From the NCBI RefSeq assembly GCF_015354245.1, contig NZ_JADKYZ010000007.1, positions 62,001-126,000 on the forward strand: a stretch of DNA of 64,000 bases, in the 5' to 3' direction. Made by a program: the position numbers and the translations under genes. Positions 26,921 through 36,009 of this stretch are shown here, one piece after another. Numbering within the stretch: the first letter of the stretch is position 1; the number at the start of each line of letters is the position of its first letter. The stretch comes from Diaphorobacter caeni (GTDB lineage: Bacteria > Pseudomonadota > Gammaproteobacteria > Burkholderiales > Burkholderiaceae_C). Below the pieces are notes generated by a model. The model saw only the letters and a program-made list of their open reading frames with translations, was not told the DNA's origin and made no database searches.

Positions 26921-27403
26921 ATGATTTACGTGAAGACGCAAGCGGGTCAACAAGCGCTCAAGGAGCGGCACGCGTCGTTGGCCCCGCGCCAACGCTCCGC
27001 ATTCATTCTGTTTGATGGCAAGCGCACGCTCGCGAAGGTGCTCGAAGCCACCGCTCCCATGGGGATCACGGCGCAGGATGTGCAGGGCATGGTCGATCAG
27101 GGGCTGCTCGAGCTCGTGAGCGCGCCCGTCGCCGCCACGACGACGGCCAACTCTGCCCCAGCTGCAGCCACCGGTGCCAGCGGTTTCGGCGCGGAGTCCT
27201 TTCGCAGTTCCGGCGACCGCTACCAGGATGCCTACCGCATCGCCACGGAACTGACCTCCGGCCTCGGCCTGCGTGGCCTGCCGTTGACTCTCGCCGTTGA
27301 ATCCGCAGGCGGCTACCGCGAACTTCTGGCGCTCGCTCCCAAGATTCGCGCAGCCGTGGGCGACGTCAAATTTGCGCGGCTGGATCAGGCGCTCCACGGC
27401 TGA
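26921..27403 (+). CDS. Hypothetical protein with a winged-helix-like N-terminus
   Basis: A 160-residue soluble protein that I do not recognise. The first 70 residues (QQALKERHASLAPRQRSAFI; GKRTLAKVLEATAPMGITAQDVQGMVDQGLLEL) look like a small winged-helix fold of the kind seen in some regulatory proteins. An Ala/Thr-rich linker (about 70-90) leads to a helical C-terminal part. A GTG at 26918 precedes the chosen ATG. The upstream region 26815-26900 is AT-rich, suggesting its own promoter. No neighbour suggests a role. Confidence 0.65.
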   Translation: MIYVKTQAGQQALKERHASLAPRQRSAFILFDGKRTLAKVLEATAPMGITAQDVQGMVDQGLLELVSAPVAATTTANSAPAAATGASGFGAESFRSSGDRYQDAYRIATELTSGLGLRGLPLTLAVESAGGYRELLALAPKIRAAVGDVKFARLDQALHG

Positions 27404-27422
27404 TCCAGCCTCGACACAGGCG

Positions 27423-27447
27423 AAAAAAACGCGCCCGAAGGCGCGTT
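27423..27447 (-). terminator. Rho-independent terminator of the FKBP gene
   Basis: AACGCGCC-CGAA-GGCGCGTT is a perfect 8-bp stem with a tetraloop. A seven-base A-run on the plus strand becomes the U-tract for minus-strand transcripts. It also lies just beyond the convergent hypothetical gene. Confidence 0.85.
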
Positions 27448-27476
27448 GGTGCGAGGGCGTTGCGGGATCAGCGGGA

Positions 27477-27836
27477 TCAGCCGCCGACCGCCAGCAGCTC
27501 CACATCGAACTTCAGCGTGGCGTTCGGAGGGATCACTCCGCCCGCGCCGCGTGCACCGTAGCCGAGAGCCGCGGGGATCAGCAGCGTGCGCTGGCCGCCG
27601 ATCTTCATGCCTTGCACGCCTTCGTCCCAACCCTTGATGACCATGCCGGAGCCCAGCGGGAACTCAAACGGGTCGTTGCGGTCGCGGCTGGAGTCGAACT
27701 TGGCGCCTTGCTGGCCGTCGTTGTAGAGCCAGCCGGTGTAGTGCACGCGCACGGGCACGCCGGCCTTGGCTTCGGCGCCTTCGCCGACGACGGTGTCCTG
27801 ATACTGCAGGCCGGAAGGGGTGGTGGTGAACGTCAT
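27477..27836 (-). CDS. FKBP-type peptidyl-prolyl cis-trans isomerase
   Basis: A 119-residue single-domain FKBP without signal peptide, so cytoplasmic. Family motifs are VRVHYTGWLYNDG (about 29-41), KFDSSRDRNDPFEFPLGSGMVIKGWDEGVQGMKIGG and the C-terminal IPPNATLKFDVELL. Residues that shape the proline pocket in FKBPs (the Tyr of HYTGW, FDSS, the Phe pair, VIKGW, Tyr of ALGYG) are present, so it should be active. The start at 27836 follows AAAGGA. The open frame continues upstream, but the family N-terminus begins here. Confidence 0.95.
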   Translation of the reverse strand: MTFTTTPSGLQYQDTVVGEGAEAKAGVPVRVHYTGWLYNDGQQGAKFDSSRDRNDPFEFPLGSGMVIKGWDEGVQGMKIGGQRTLLIPAALGYGARGAGGVIPPNATLKFDVELLAVGG

Positions 27837-27990
27837 GGAGAGAGTCCTTTGGATGGAATGTGGAAATCGCTGCGTCACGGATCCGCGCGAGCGGTCTGCC
27901 AACGGCGATGCGGCAAGCATAGTGCCAAAAAACACAAAACCCGCGAACGGGCGCGGGTTGGTGGCGTGCCTGAGGCGGAATGTGGGCGGC

Positions 27991-28452
27991 TCAGTCGTCC
28001 AGATCACCCGAGGAGGGGCGGACCTGCGCGCCAGCGCCGGGCCATGGATCACCGAGTGGCGTGGTCGCCGCAGGCGCCGGTGCCGGTGTGGGGGCCTGCG
28101 CCAGAGCGGCGGGAGGCACCGCGCTGGCTGACGAGGCGCGCACCGTGACCTTGCGCGGGTGAGTAGCCGCCCAGCGCAGGGCGAAGGGTTGCACGTCCGA
28201 GAGGCGTTTGAGCAGGTCCTGACCCAGCGGGGTGACCGTGTAGCCGTCGCTGCCGTGATCAAGCAGGCTGGCCTCGCGCAGTTCCTTGATGCGGGTGTTC
28301 AGCGTGTTGGGGGTGATGCCGCCCACGCTGTCCTGCAGCAGGCGAAAGGTCTGCGGGTGGCCGTCACGCAGCGCCCACAGCACACGCATCGCGTAGCGGC
28401 ATTCGAGCCGTTCGAACAGCTGATTGACGGCGGCGTTGTCCTTGGAGCTCAT
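27991..28452 (-). CDS. HxlR-like winged-helix transcriptional regulator with Pro/Ala-rich tail
   Basis: A 153-residue protein. The first about 95 residues form an HxlR-type winged helix (RYAMRVLWALRDGHPQTFRLLQ; ITPNTLNTRIKELREASLLDHGSDGYTVTPLGQDLL). The last 50 residues are Ala/Pro-rich and probably disordered. HxlR proteins often sense redox or aldehyde stress through an N-terminal Cys; here Cys18 of ECRYAMRVLW is in the usual position. It lies 154 bases upstream of the FKBP gene in the same direction, and co-transcription is possible. Targets are unknown. Confidence 0.8.
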   Translation of the reverse strand: MSSKDNAAVNQLFERLECRYAMRVLWALRDGHPQTFRLLQDSVGGITPNTLNTRIKELREASLLDHGSDGYTVTPLGQDLLKRLSDVQPFALRWAATHPRKVTVRASSASAVPPAALAQAPTPAPAPAATTPLGDPWPGAGAQVRPSSGDLDD

Positions 28453-28663
28453 GAGCGCTTCTCCTTACGCATGAAATGAGGGCGGACCGCGCGGCGCACG
28501 AGGTCATCCGGGCGGGGGGCGAAAAAACGGCCTCAATATAACGTGGAATCCAATTTGCTACAAGTTTGGTAGCTTTTGCGGCAAGGTGGCTTTACGGAAG
28601 CGGTTCAATTTCTGTGGTGCCGACGCCACCGGCCCGAGCGATGCGTTGGAGTTCAAGCAGCGT

Positions 28664-29569
28664 TCACGCGCTGATCTTGGTCAAGTGATGCGCCGCGCGA
28701 TGCAGGTGGGCCATGAAATGGCGCACGCTGGGCTTGAGGTGCGATTCGGCACGCGCGAGCGCGCCCAGCGTCAGCATCAGCGGGCCCTCCTTGAGCGTGA
28801 TGATGTCGATGTATTGCGACGCGAGCGGGTGCAGCGCGATCTGCTGGGGCAGCAGGCCCACGCAGTTGCCGCTGGTGATGATGGACAGCAGACCGAGCGT
28901 CGAATTGACCAGCGCGCCCGCAGGCGGCGGCGCAAGGCCGTGCTGCTCGAACAGCGTCTTGGCGTAGCCCGAGTCGGGCGGCGCACCGGTGTAGACCCAG
29001 GGCGCGTCGGCGAGATCGGCCAGGCGCTTGGCGCGTGCGAGCGGGTTGCCCTTGCGCACGACGACGACCATGGTGATCGGCATCAGCGTCTCGACCGCGA
29101 ATTCACCGGCAGGCAGATCGCCCGGAAGAGGACCGAGCGCGATGTCGACCTCGCCCTTGCGCAGACGCGTGAGCTGCGCGATGTAGAGCTCCTCGATGAT
29201 GCGCAGCTTGATGTCCGGAAACGCGCTGCCGAAGGTGCGCAGCGTTTCGGGCACCAGCAGCATCACCGCGAGCGGCACCGCGCCGATGGCGAGCGAGCCC
29301 GACATGTGGCCGTCCAGCTGCCGGATCTGCTCGACCGCCTGCACGAGCTCGCGGTCCGCGGCGATCGCGCGCTCATACATCACGAGGCCCTGTGCCGTCG
29401 CGACCACGCCGGTGGTCGAGCGATGCAGCAGCGTGGTCGAGAGCTCGCGCTCGAGTTCGCGTATCAGTTTGGTGAGCGCGGGCTGCGAAATGCCCAGACG
29501 CTTTCCTGCGGATCGCAGGCTGCCTTCCTCGATGGCGGCCACCAGTGCGCGCAGGTTGGTGAGTTTCAT
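28664..29569 (-). CDS. LysR-family regulator, probable activator of the gallate/TRAP cluster
   Basis: A 301-residue LysR regulator with a clear N-terminal HTH (NLRALVAAIEEGSLRSAGKRLGISQPALTKLI; ELERELSTTLLHRSTTGV) and a full effector domain. The start at 29569 is set by the conserved MKLTNLRALVA; longer in-frame extensions are unlikely. It is divergently transcribed from the TRAP/tannase/gallate dioxygenase genes with a 292-bp gap holding a T-N11-A operator, so it probably responds to gallate or a related aromatic acid (inference; similar LysR regulators control gallate genes in Pseudomonas). Confidence 0.9.
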   Translation of the reverse strand: MKLTNLRALVAAIEEGSLRSAGKRLGISQPALTKLIRELERELSTTLLHRSTTGVVATAQGLVMYERAIAADRELVQAVEQIRQLDGHMSGSLAIGAVPLAVMLLVPETLRTFGSAFPDIKLRIIEELYIAQLTRLRKGEVDIALGPLPGDLPAGEFAVETLMPITMVVVVRKGNPLARAKRLADLADAPWVYTGAPPDSGYAKTLFEQHGLAPPPAGALVNSTLGLLSIITSGNCVGLLPQQIALHPLASQYIDIITLKEGPLMLTLGALARAESHLKPSVRHFMAHLHRAAHHLTKISA

Positions 29570-29723
29570 GGTGAGTGGCTTCCGTGATGAACGTGTTTGC
29601 GGTCTCTGCCTGATCTCTGCGCGACCTTTGCGCGGTCTTGCAGGCGCGGCCTCTGGTGATCTGCCGCGCTGCAAATCCTCGCACTGAGATCGCAGACACG
29701 TTCCAAGGGTTTGCGCGTGGGTG

Positions 29724-29738
29724 ATAACCGCCAGTTAT
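29724..29738. promoter_or_regulatory. LysR-type operator upstream of the TRAP/gallate cluster
   Basis: ATAAC-CGCCA-GTTAT is a perfect 5-bp-arm inverted repeat with the T-N11-A pattern (T29725, A29737), situated in the divergent region about 125 bases upstream of the TRAP small-permease start. It is the best visible candidate for the LysR activator binding site. Confidence 0.65.
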
Positions 29739-29861
29739 TGCGCATCGAGGCAGGACATCTTACTTGCGCATTGCATGCTCTCTAGACTCCGATCATTTCA
29801 AAAAATGCTTACGAGCGACAGTGACAATCGTCGCTGATTGAGGTCAAAAGGAGACGAGTTA

Positions 29862-30392
29862 ATGGAAGAGCAAAAAGCGGTGACATCGCCTGCGATGCGC
29901 CGATTGGAGTGGCTTTGCGATGCGAGTGCTGCGATAGGGGCTTTGGTGTTGGTGGTGCTGGCGTTGATGACCACGGTGAGCGTCGTCGGACGCGCATTTT
30001 TCTCTCATCCCATTCTCGGCGACGTGGAACTGGTGCAGCTTGGCTGCGCCGTGGTGGTGGCCTCGTTCCTTCCCTACACGCAGTTTCGCCGCGCCAACAT
30101 CATTGTCGACTTCTTCACGACCAAGGCCAGCGCCTCCGCGCAGCGCCTGATGGATGCCTTCGGCCTGCTGCTGTACACGCTGATGCTGGCGCTGGTCACC
30201 TGGCGCGTGGCCGTCGGCGGCATCGACATCTACGACGCGCAGGAGCGCTCGATGCTGATGGACCTGCCGCTGTGGATTCCTTATGTGCTGATGCTGCCGG
30301 GCCTTGCGCTGTGCGTGCTGATCGGTCTCGTGCAGCTCGTCGAGCTGCTGCGTGGCGTTGCTGACGAGGCGGATGGCGAGGTGCAGGCATGA
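29862..30392 (+). CDS. TRAP transporter small permease (DctQ-like)
   Basis: A 176-residue protein with four predicted membrane helices, as in DctQ subunits (about 20-45, 55-75, 92-115, 135-160). Typical features are SVVGRAFFSHPILGDVELVQL near residues 43-63 and the QFRRANIIVDFF loop. It forms the small membrane subunit of a tripartite ATP-independent periplasmic transporter. The start at 29862 has AAAGGAG upstream. The stop overlaps the DctM start by 4 bases. Confidence 0.92.
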   Translation: MEEQKAVTSPAMRRLEWLCDASAAIGALVLVVLALMTTVSVVGRAFFSHPILGDVELVQLGCAVVVASFLPYTQFRRANIIVDFFTTKASASAQRLMDAFGLLLYTLMLALVTWRVAVGGIDIYDAQERSMLMDLPLWIPYVLMLPGLALCVLIGLVQLVELLRGVADEADGEVQA

Positions 30393-31711
30393 GCACGATG
30401 TCGATTGGCCTGGCGATGTTCGCCGGCATGCTGGTGCTGATGGCGGTGCGCGTGCCCATCGCGGTGGCGATGTTCATTCCCGGTGCGGTGGGCTACATGG
30501 TGCTCTCGGGCTGGATGCCGCTGCTTGCGCATCTGAAGGGCGCCGTCTACGGGCGGGTGTCGGTGTATGACCTGTCGGTGATTCCGCTGTTCATGCTGAT
30601 GGGCGCGGTGGCGGTGCAGGGCGGTCTTTCGAAGGCGCTGTTCGACTTCGCGAATGCGCTGCTAGGACGCTTCCGTGGCGGCATGGCGATGGCCGGCGTG
30701 CTGGCCTGCGCGGCCTTCGGATCGATCTCGGGATCGACCGTGGCGACCACCGCGACGATCGCCCAGGTGGCCTACCCGCAGATGCGCCGCATCGGTTACT
30801 CGGGCCGCCTCGCGACGGCCGCGCTCGCCACGGGCGGCACCATGGGCGTGCTGCTGCCGCCATCGGTCACGCTGATGGTCTACGCGATTCTCACCGAGCA
30901 GAACATCACCAAGATGTTCCTCGCGGCCTACGTGCCGGCGCTGATCGCCGCGCTTGGCTACATCATCGCGATCATGGTGATGGTGCGCATCCATCCCGAG
31001 CAGGCTCCTGCCGCGCAGGCGATTTCGGCGCGCGAGGTGCTCAAGGCGGCGGGCAAGGTCTGGCCGATTCTCGCGATCTTCGCGGTGGTGTTCGGCGGCA
31101 TCTACGGCGGCCTCTTCACGGCGACCGAGGGCGCGGCCATCGGCAACGTGATGACCTGCGCGATCACGCTGTTGCGCGGCGAGCTCAACCGCAGCAAGTT
31201 CGTCTCGGCCGTGCGTACCACGGCGCAGACCAGCGGCATGATCTTTCTGATCTTCATCGGCGCGGACATGATCAACGCGGCCCTGGCGCTCTCGCAGCTG
31301 CCGTCGCAACTGGCCGAGCTGGTCGGCCATCTGCAGATCCCGCCGCTGCTCGTGCTCACCGGCGTGATGCTGTTCTATGTGCTGCTCGGCTGCGTGATGG
31401 ACGAGATGAGCATGATCCTGCTGACCGTGCCGACGCTGTTCCCCGTGATCATGGGCATGGACTTCTTCGGACTTTCGGTGGGCGACAAGGCGCTGTGGTT
31501 CGGCATCCTGATCCTCACCGTCTGCGAGATCGGCATGATCTTCCCGCCTGTGGGATTGAACGTCTACATCATGAACGGCCTGGCGCGCGACGTGCCCATG
31601 GTCGAGACCTACAAGGGCGTGGTTCCCTTCCTCATCACCGACGCGATGCGGCTCGCGCTGCTCATCGTGTTCCCCGCCACCGCGCTGTGGCTGGTGCATC
31701 TGCTCACCTGA
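30389..31711 (+). CDS. TRAP transporter large permease (DctM-like)
   Basis: A 440-residue, 12-helix DctM-type permease that couples substrate import to the sodium or proton gradient. Family features include AAFGSISGSTVATTATIAQVAYPQM (about 108-132), GGTMGVLLPPSVTLMVYA and the C-terminal EIGMIFPPVGLNVYIMNG. It is translationally coupled to the small permease by a 4-base overlap and followed 36 bases later by the binding protein. Confidence 0.95.
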   Translation: MSTMSIGLAMFAGMLVLMAVRVPIAVAMFIPGAVGYMVLSGWMPLLAHLKGAVYGRVSVYDLSVIPLFMLMGAVAVQGGLSKALFDFANALLGRFRGGMAMAGVLACAAFGSISGSTVATTATIAQVAYPQMRRIGYSGRLATAALATGGTMGVLLPPSVTLMVYAILTEQNITKMFLAAYVPALIAALGYIIAIMVMVRIHPEQAPAAQAISAREVLKAAGKVWPILAIFAVVFGGIYGGLFTATEGAAIGNVMTCAITLLRGELNRSKFVSAVRTTAQTSGMIFLIFIGADMINAALALSQLPSQLAELVGHLQIPPLLVLTGVMLFYVLLGCVMDEMSMILLTVPTLFPVIMGMDFFGLSVGDKALWFGILILTVCEIGMIFPPVGLNVYIMNGLARDVPMVETYKGVVPFLITDAMRLALLIVFPATALWLVHLLT

Positions 31712-31747
31712 TTCAACCTGTCGACAAACACAACAAGGAGACTGAAC

Positions 31748-32785
31748 ATGCAATTCAAACTGGCATTCACAGCCTGCGCCCTCGCCATCGGGACCATGGC
31801 AGCGCCCGCGCAGGCGCAGGAAGTGACGCTCAAGGTCCACTTCCATCTGCCCCAGACGTCGTATGCGAGCACGCTGTTCATCCAGCCCTGGTGCGAGAAG
31901 ATCGCCAAGGAATCGAACAACAGGATGAAGTGCCAGATCTACCCGTCGATGCAGTTGGGCGGAACGCCGCCGCAGCTCTTCGATCAGGTGCGCGATGGCG
32001 TGGCCGATGTGGTCTGGACACTGCCGGGCTACACGGCGGGCCGCTTCCCGAGCCTCGAAGCTTTCGAGCTGCCCTTCATGATGCAGAAGCCCGAGGCCAC
32101 GAGCCGTGCGCTTTGGGAGTACGCGCAGATCCACAGCCAGAAGGAGTTCAAGGATGTGCATCCACTGGCCTTTCACGTGCACGGCCCCGGCGTGTTCCAC
32201 ATGACGGGCAAGCCGGTCAAGACCATGGCCGATCTGCGTGGCCTCAAGATGCGCGCGCCCACGCGGCTGACCAACAAGTTCATCGCGATGCTCGGTGCCA
32301 CGCCGGTCAGCATGCCGGTGCCGCAGGTCGGCGACGCGCTCTCCAAGGGCGTGATCGACGGCGCGGTCGTGCCGTATGAAGTCGTGCCCTCGGTGAAGAT
32401 CCAGGAGCTGGTCAAGTACCACTCGGAGACCGATCCGGCCGTGCCCGCGTTCTATACATCGACCTTCATCTTCGCGATGAACAAGGCCAAGTACGAATCG
32501 CTGCCGCCCGACCTCAAGAAGGTCATCGACGCGAACAGCGGCGAAGCGTTCTCGGGACAGATCGGCAAGGCCTTCGTGCAGGCCGATGCGGAGGGCAAGA
32601 AGCTCACCGCCAGCAACACGACCAACGTGATCGCGGCGACGGAGCTGGCGACCTGGCAGAAGCTGGGCGACAAGCTCTCGGCCGACTGGGTCAAGGACAT
32701 GAGCGGCAAGGGCCTCGACGGCAAGAAGATGCTGGACGACGCCAAGTCGCTGATCGCCAAGCAGGCGGCCAAGACCACGCCTTAA
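31748..32785 (+). CDS. TRAP transporter substrate-binding protein (DctP-like)
   Basis: A 345-residue periplasmic receptor with a signal peptide (cleavage after AQAQ, about residue 23). The mature part starts VTLKVHFHLPQTSYAST and includes the family segment ADLRGLKMRAPTRLTNKFIAMLGATPVSMPVPQVGDALSKGVIDGAV, in which the Arg of KMRAP normally binds the substrate carboxylate. The ligand is therefore a carboxylic acid; gallate or a related phenolic acid is likely from the neighbouring tannase and gallate dioxygenase (inference). Confidence 0.93.
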   Translation: MQFKLAFTACALAIGTMAAPAQAQEVTLKVHFHLPQTSYASTLFIQPWCEKIAKESNNRMKCQIYPSMQLGGTPPQLFDQVRDGVADVVWTLPGYTAGRFPSLEAFELPFMMQKPEATSRALWEYAQIHSQKEFKDVHPLAFHVHGPGVFHMTGKPVKTMADLRGLKMRAPTRLTNKFIAMLGATPVSMPVPQVGDALSKGVIDGAVVPYEVVPSVKIQELVKYHSETDPAVPAFYTSTFIFAMNKAKYESLPPDLKKVIDANSGEAFSGQIGKAFVQADAEGKKLTASNTTNVIAATELATWQKLGDKLSADWVKDMSGKGLDGKKMLDDAKSLIAKQAAKTTP

Positions 32786-32888
32786 CCGGCCCCATTTCCA
32801 GAACTGATCTGATCAGGGCGAGCGCCTGCGCGCACGCCCGGGGATGACTCGTCCCGAAAAAAGTGCACACACAACAAAGGAGACAACG

Positions 32889-34595
32889 ATGACGATGGGA
32901 ATTAAGAACACACGGCATGGCAGCACTCCCGGCTTCGCACGGAGCGTGCTCGCCGTGGCCGCGTGCGGCGCCATTGCGCTCGGCCTTGCGGGCTGCGGTG
33001 GTGGCGATGGCGACAACGACAGCGCGGCGGCGGTGGGCGTGAACGATGCGGCGCTGAAGTTCGACGCGACCAAGTACACGACGATCAACGTCACCATCGA
33101 CGGCACCAAGGTGCCGGTGCGCTGGTACCCGGAAGTTTGCTACGTCGCCAAGCCGACGGAGATGGCCGCGACGCAGACCTCGCTCGGTCAGACCATCGCC
33201 ATCAGCAACACCAAGTGTGGCTACCAGAGCATGAACATCTTCGTGCCCGAGAGCGTCGCGAGCGACCAGAAGACCGCCCTCTACTTCGCTGTCAACAATG
33301 GGGGCTGGATGAGCAGCTACGTCAAGGCCAGCGTGAAGGATGGCGCCACGTTCGACAGCAGCGCGAGCAACGTGGGCGCTGCGCTCAAGGCGGGCTATGT
33401 CTACATTGACGTGGCCACGCGCAGCCGCAACGTGGTGGGCGCGGATGGCAAGTATCCAGGCAAGTCGCCCTCGGTGGTGGTGGACGCGAAGGCCGCCGTG
33501 CGCTATCTGCGGCTCAATGATTCGCTGATGCCCGGCAGCGCCAGGCGCATCGTGGTCAACGGCACGAGCGGCGGCGGCGGGCTGTCGTCGATTCTCGGCT
33601 CATCGGGCAACAGCGCCGACTACAACAGCTATCTGGCCGAAGCCGGAGCGGCCGGCATTGACGCCTCGGGCAAGAGCACGCTCGCGGACGATGTGCTCGC
33701 GATCAACGCCTACTGCCCGATCACCGATCTGGGCAACGCGGACATCCTCTATGAATGGATGTTCAACGTGCTCGGCACGCGTGCGACCGTCAGCCAGAAC
33801 CCCAATCCCACGGGCTCCGCCGAGCTGATGGCGAAGTTCGCGGACTACCAGAAGTCGCTCAACCTCAAGACCTCCGCAGGCGCGGCGCTCACGGCCGACA
33901 ACATGCTGGACGAAGTGAAGGCCGAGGTGACGCGTTCCGCCGAAATCTACATGGCATCGGGCAAGACGATTCCCAATCTCGGCGAGGTGATGACCTACAC
34001 CAGTCAGGGCCAGACCGGCCAGTACACCAACGACTGGCTGACGGTGGACAACGCGGCGGGCAAGGTGCTGTCGCTCGACATGGCGAAGTACCTGAAGTTT
34101 GTCGTCACCCAGGCCAAGCTCAAGAACGCACCGTCGTTCGACCAGAGCGGCATGGCGATCACCGCGTCGTCGGGCGAGTCGTCGCTGTTCGGTACGGCGG
34201 CGCAGGTGTACTCCAACTTCACCGACTACGGCTGGACGCACAACGACACCGCAGGCGACGGCACGGGCATGGATGACACCCGGCAGACCTGGGCGCAGTT
34301 CCTTTCCGCGTCCACGCTGGTGTCCACGCAGCTCAAGCTGGTCAATCCGATGAACTACATCGGCAGTGCTTCCAAGACCGCGCCGTACTGGTATGTGCGC
34401 CATGGCTCGCGTGATCGCGACACGGCCTTCGTCGTGTCGGTGAATCTGGCGCGCGCGCTCAAGGCCGATGCCGAAGTGAGCGACCTGAACTACCGCCTCG
34501 CATGGGATCAGCCGCACGCGGGCAACTACGACGTGCCCGAAGCCATGGCATGGATCGCCAAGACCTTGAAGGACGCGGACGCCAAAGGGCTTTGA
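32889..34595 (+). CDS. Subtype B tannase-like esterase, lipoprotein
   Basis: A 568-residue secreted lipoprotein. The signal peptide ends in the lipobox LAGC (Cys36) followed by a Gly/Asp linker, so it is membrane-anchored outside the cytoplasm. The alpha/beta-hydrolase nucleophile motif GTSGG is at 225-229 (Ser227), and the C-terminal QPHAGNYD (His) and SRDRDTAF (Asp) segments supply the other triad members. This matches subtype B tannases, which hydrolyse galloyl esters to gallate. The next gene encodes gallate dioxygenase, which supports that substrate. The start at 32889 follows AAAGGAG; a longer frame from 32844 lacks such a site. Confidence 0.8.
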   Translation: MTMGIKNTRHGSTPGFARSVLAVAACGAIALGLAGCGGGDGDNDSAAAVGVNDAALKFDATKYTTINVTIDGTKVPVRWYPEVCYVAKPTEMAATQTSLGQTIAISNTKCGYQSMNIFVPESVASDQKTALYFAVNNGGWMSSYVKASVKDGATFDSSASNVGAALKAGYVYIDVATRSRNVVGADGKYPGKSPSVVVDAKAAVRYLRLNDSLMPGSARRIVVNGTSGGGGLSSILGSSGNSADYNSYLAEAGAAGIDASGKSTLADDVLAINAYCPITDLGNADILYEWMFNVLGTRATVSQNPNPTGSAELMAKFADYQKSLNLKTSAGAALTADNMLDEVKAEVTRSAEIYMASGKTIPNLGEVMTYTSQGQTGQYTNDWLTVDNAAGKVLSLDMAKYLKFVVTQAKLKNAPSFDQSGMAITASSGESSLFGTAAQVYSNFTDYGWTHNDTAGDGTGMDDTRQTWAQFLSASTLVSTQLKLVNPMNYIGSASKTAPYWYVRHGSRDRDTAFVVSVNLARALKADAEVSDLNYRLAWDQPHAGNYDVPEAMAWIAKTLKDADAKGL

Positions 34596-34652
34596 GCCCT
34601 GACGCCCGCACACGCAACTGCCACCCGAGTGGCGCATGGAGAGAAGCCAGCT

Positions 34653-35948
34653 ATGGCACAGATCATCGGCGGCATTGCCGCATCGCACACCCCGACCATC
34701 GGCTTCGCGTTCGACCGCGACAAGAGCAGCGACCCCGTGTGGGCGCCGATCTTTGAAGCCTTCGAGCCGATCCATGCGTGGATCGAAGAGAAGAAGCCCG
34801 ACGTGCTGCTGTTCATCTACAACGACCACGTCACCTCGTTCTTCTTCGATCACTACTCGGCGTTCACCCTCGGTGTCGGCGAGAAGTGGGAGGTCGCGGA
34901 CGAGGGCGCGGGGGCGCGTGATCTGCCAGCCATCGCAGGCCATCCGGCGCTGGCCGAGCACATCGGCCGCTCGCTGATGGCCGACGAGTTCGACATGTCG
35001 TTCTTTCAGGACCGTCCGCTTGATCACGGCTGCTTCTCGCCACTGTCGGTGATGTGCCAGCACGACGCGAGCGGCTGGCCGCTCAAGCTCGTTCCGCTGC
35101 AGATGGGCGTGCTGCAGTTTCCGCTGCCCACTGCGCGCCGCTGCTACAAGCTGGGGCAGGCACTGCGCCGCGCCATCGAGAGCTATCCCGAAGACTTGCG
35201 CGTGGCCATCGTCGCCACGGGCGGTCTGTCGCATCAGGTGCATGGCGAGCGTGCGGGCTTCAACGATCCTCAATGGGATGCGCGCTTCATGGACCTGTTC
35301 GAGCGTGATCCGGAACAGCTCACCACGATCACGCATGCGGAGTACGCGACGCTGGGCGGGCTCGAAGGAGCGGAGGTCATCATGTGGCTGGTGATGCGCG
35401 GCGCGTTGTCGGCGCAGGTCACGTGCAGGCACCGCGCCTACTATCTGCCGTCGATGACCGGCATCGCCACCGCGATCTACGAAACCGTGGAGCCGCAGAC
35501 GATGTGGCCCCAGGCCAGGGATCGCCACATCGCGCACCTGAACGAGCAGCTGGCCGGAGCGGAACGGCTCAAGGGCACGTATCCGTTCACCATCGCTCGC
35601 AGCGTCAAGGCCTATCGCCTGAACCGCTTTCTGCACGACCTCATCGTCCCGGCCCATCGCGCGAAGTTCATGGAAGACGAGGCCGCGTTGATGCGCGAGG
35701 CGGGCCTGACGGACGAGGAGCGCTCGCTCGTGAGCTCGCGCGACTGGCAGGGGCTCATCCATTACGGCGTGATCTTTTTCATGCTCGAAAAGCTCGGCGC
35801 GGTCGTCGGCGTCTCCAACCTGCACATCTATGCCGCCATGCGCGGCGAGTCGCTCGAGACATTCCAGAAAACGCGCAATACGCAGGCGCTGTACTCCGTT
35901 GCAGGCAAGGATGCAGGCTCGTTGGGCTGGGACAAGCCGAGCAACTGA
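34653..35948 (+). CDS. galA: Gallate dioxygenase (extradiol, LigAB-fused type)
   Basis: A 431-residue extradiol dioxygenase in which the LigB-like catalytic domain comes first and a LigA-like domain forms the C-terminus, as in GalA of Pseudomonas and DesB of Sphingobium. The ferrous-iron ligands and catalytic residues fall where expected: His12 (ASHTPTIG), His59 (NDHVTSF), His125 (LDHGCFSP), plus the ATGGLSHQVHGERAGFN segment and a Glu in the HAEYATLGGLEGAE region. It opens the ring of gallate to 4-oxalomesaconate. The downstream enzymes (GalB, GalC, GalD) are not in this window. The start at 34653 is preferred by family alignment. Confidence 0.88.
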   Translation: MAQIIGGIAASHTPTIGFAFDRDKSSDPVWAPIFEAFEPIHAWIEEKKPDVLLFIYNDHVTSFFFDHYSAFTLGVGEKWEVADEGAGARDLPAIAGHPALAEHIGRSLMADEFDMSFFQDRPLDHGCFSPLSVMCQHDASGWPLKLVPLQMGVLQFPLPTARRCYKLGQALRRAIESYPEDLRVAIVATGGLSHQVHGERAGFNDPQWDARFMDLFERDPEQLTTITHAEYATLGGLEGAEVIMWLVMRGALSAQVTCRHRAYYLPSMTGIATAIYETVEPQTMWPQARDRHIAHLNEQLAGAERLKGTYPFTIARSVKAYRLNRFLHDLIVPAHRAKFMEDEAALMREAGLTDEERSLVSSRDWQGLIHYGVIFFMLEKLGAVVGVSNLHIYAAMRGESLETFQKTRNTQALYSVAGKDAGSLGWDKPSN

Positions 35949-36009
35949 TCCGCCAGATTTCTTCACGCCATCCACATCACTACCACCACTGACCTACGAG
36001 GAGAGAGAC

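Noticed and set aside
33600-35975. Minus-strand open frame of 791 codons opposite the tannase and gallate dioxygenase genes
   Set aside because: It crosses two well-supported genes and shows no domain.
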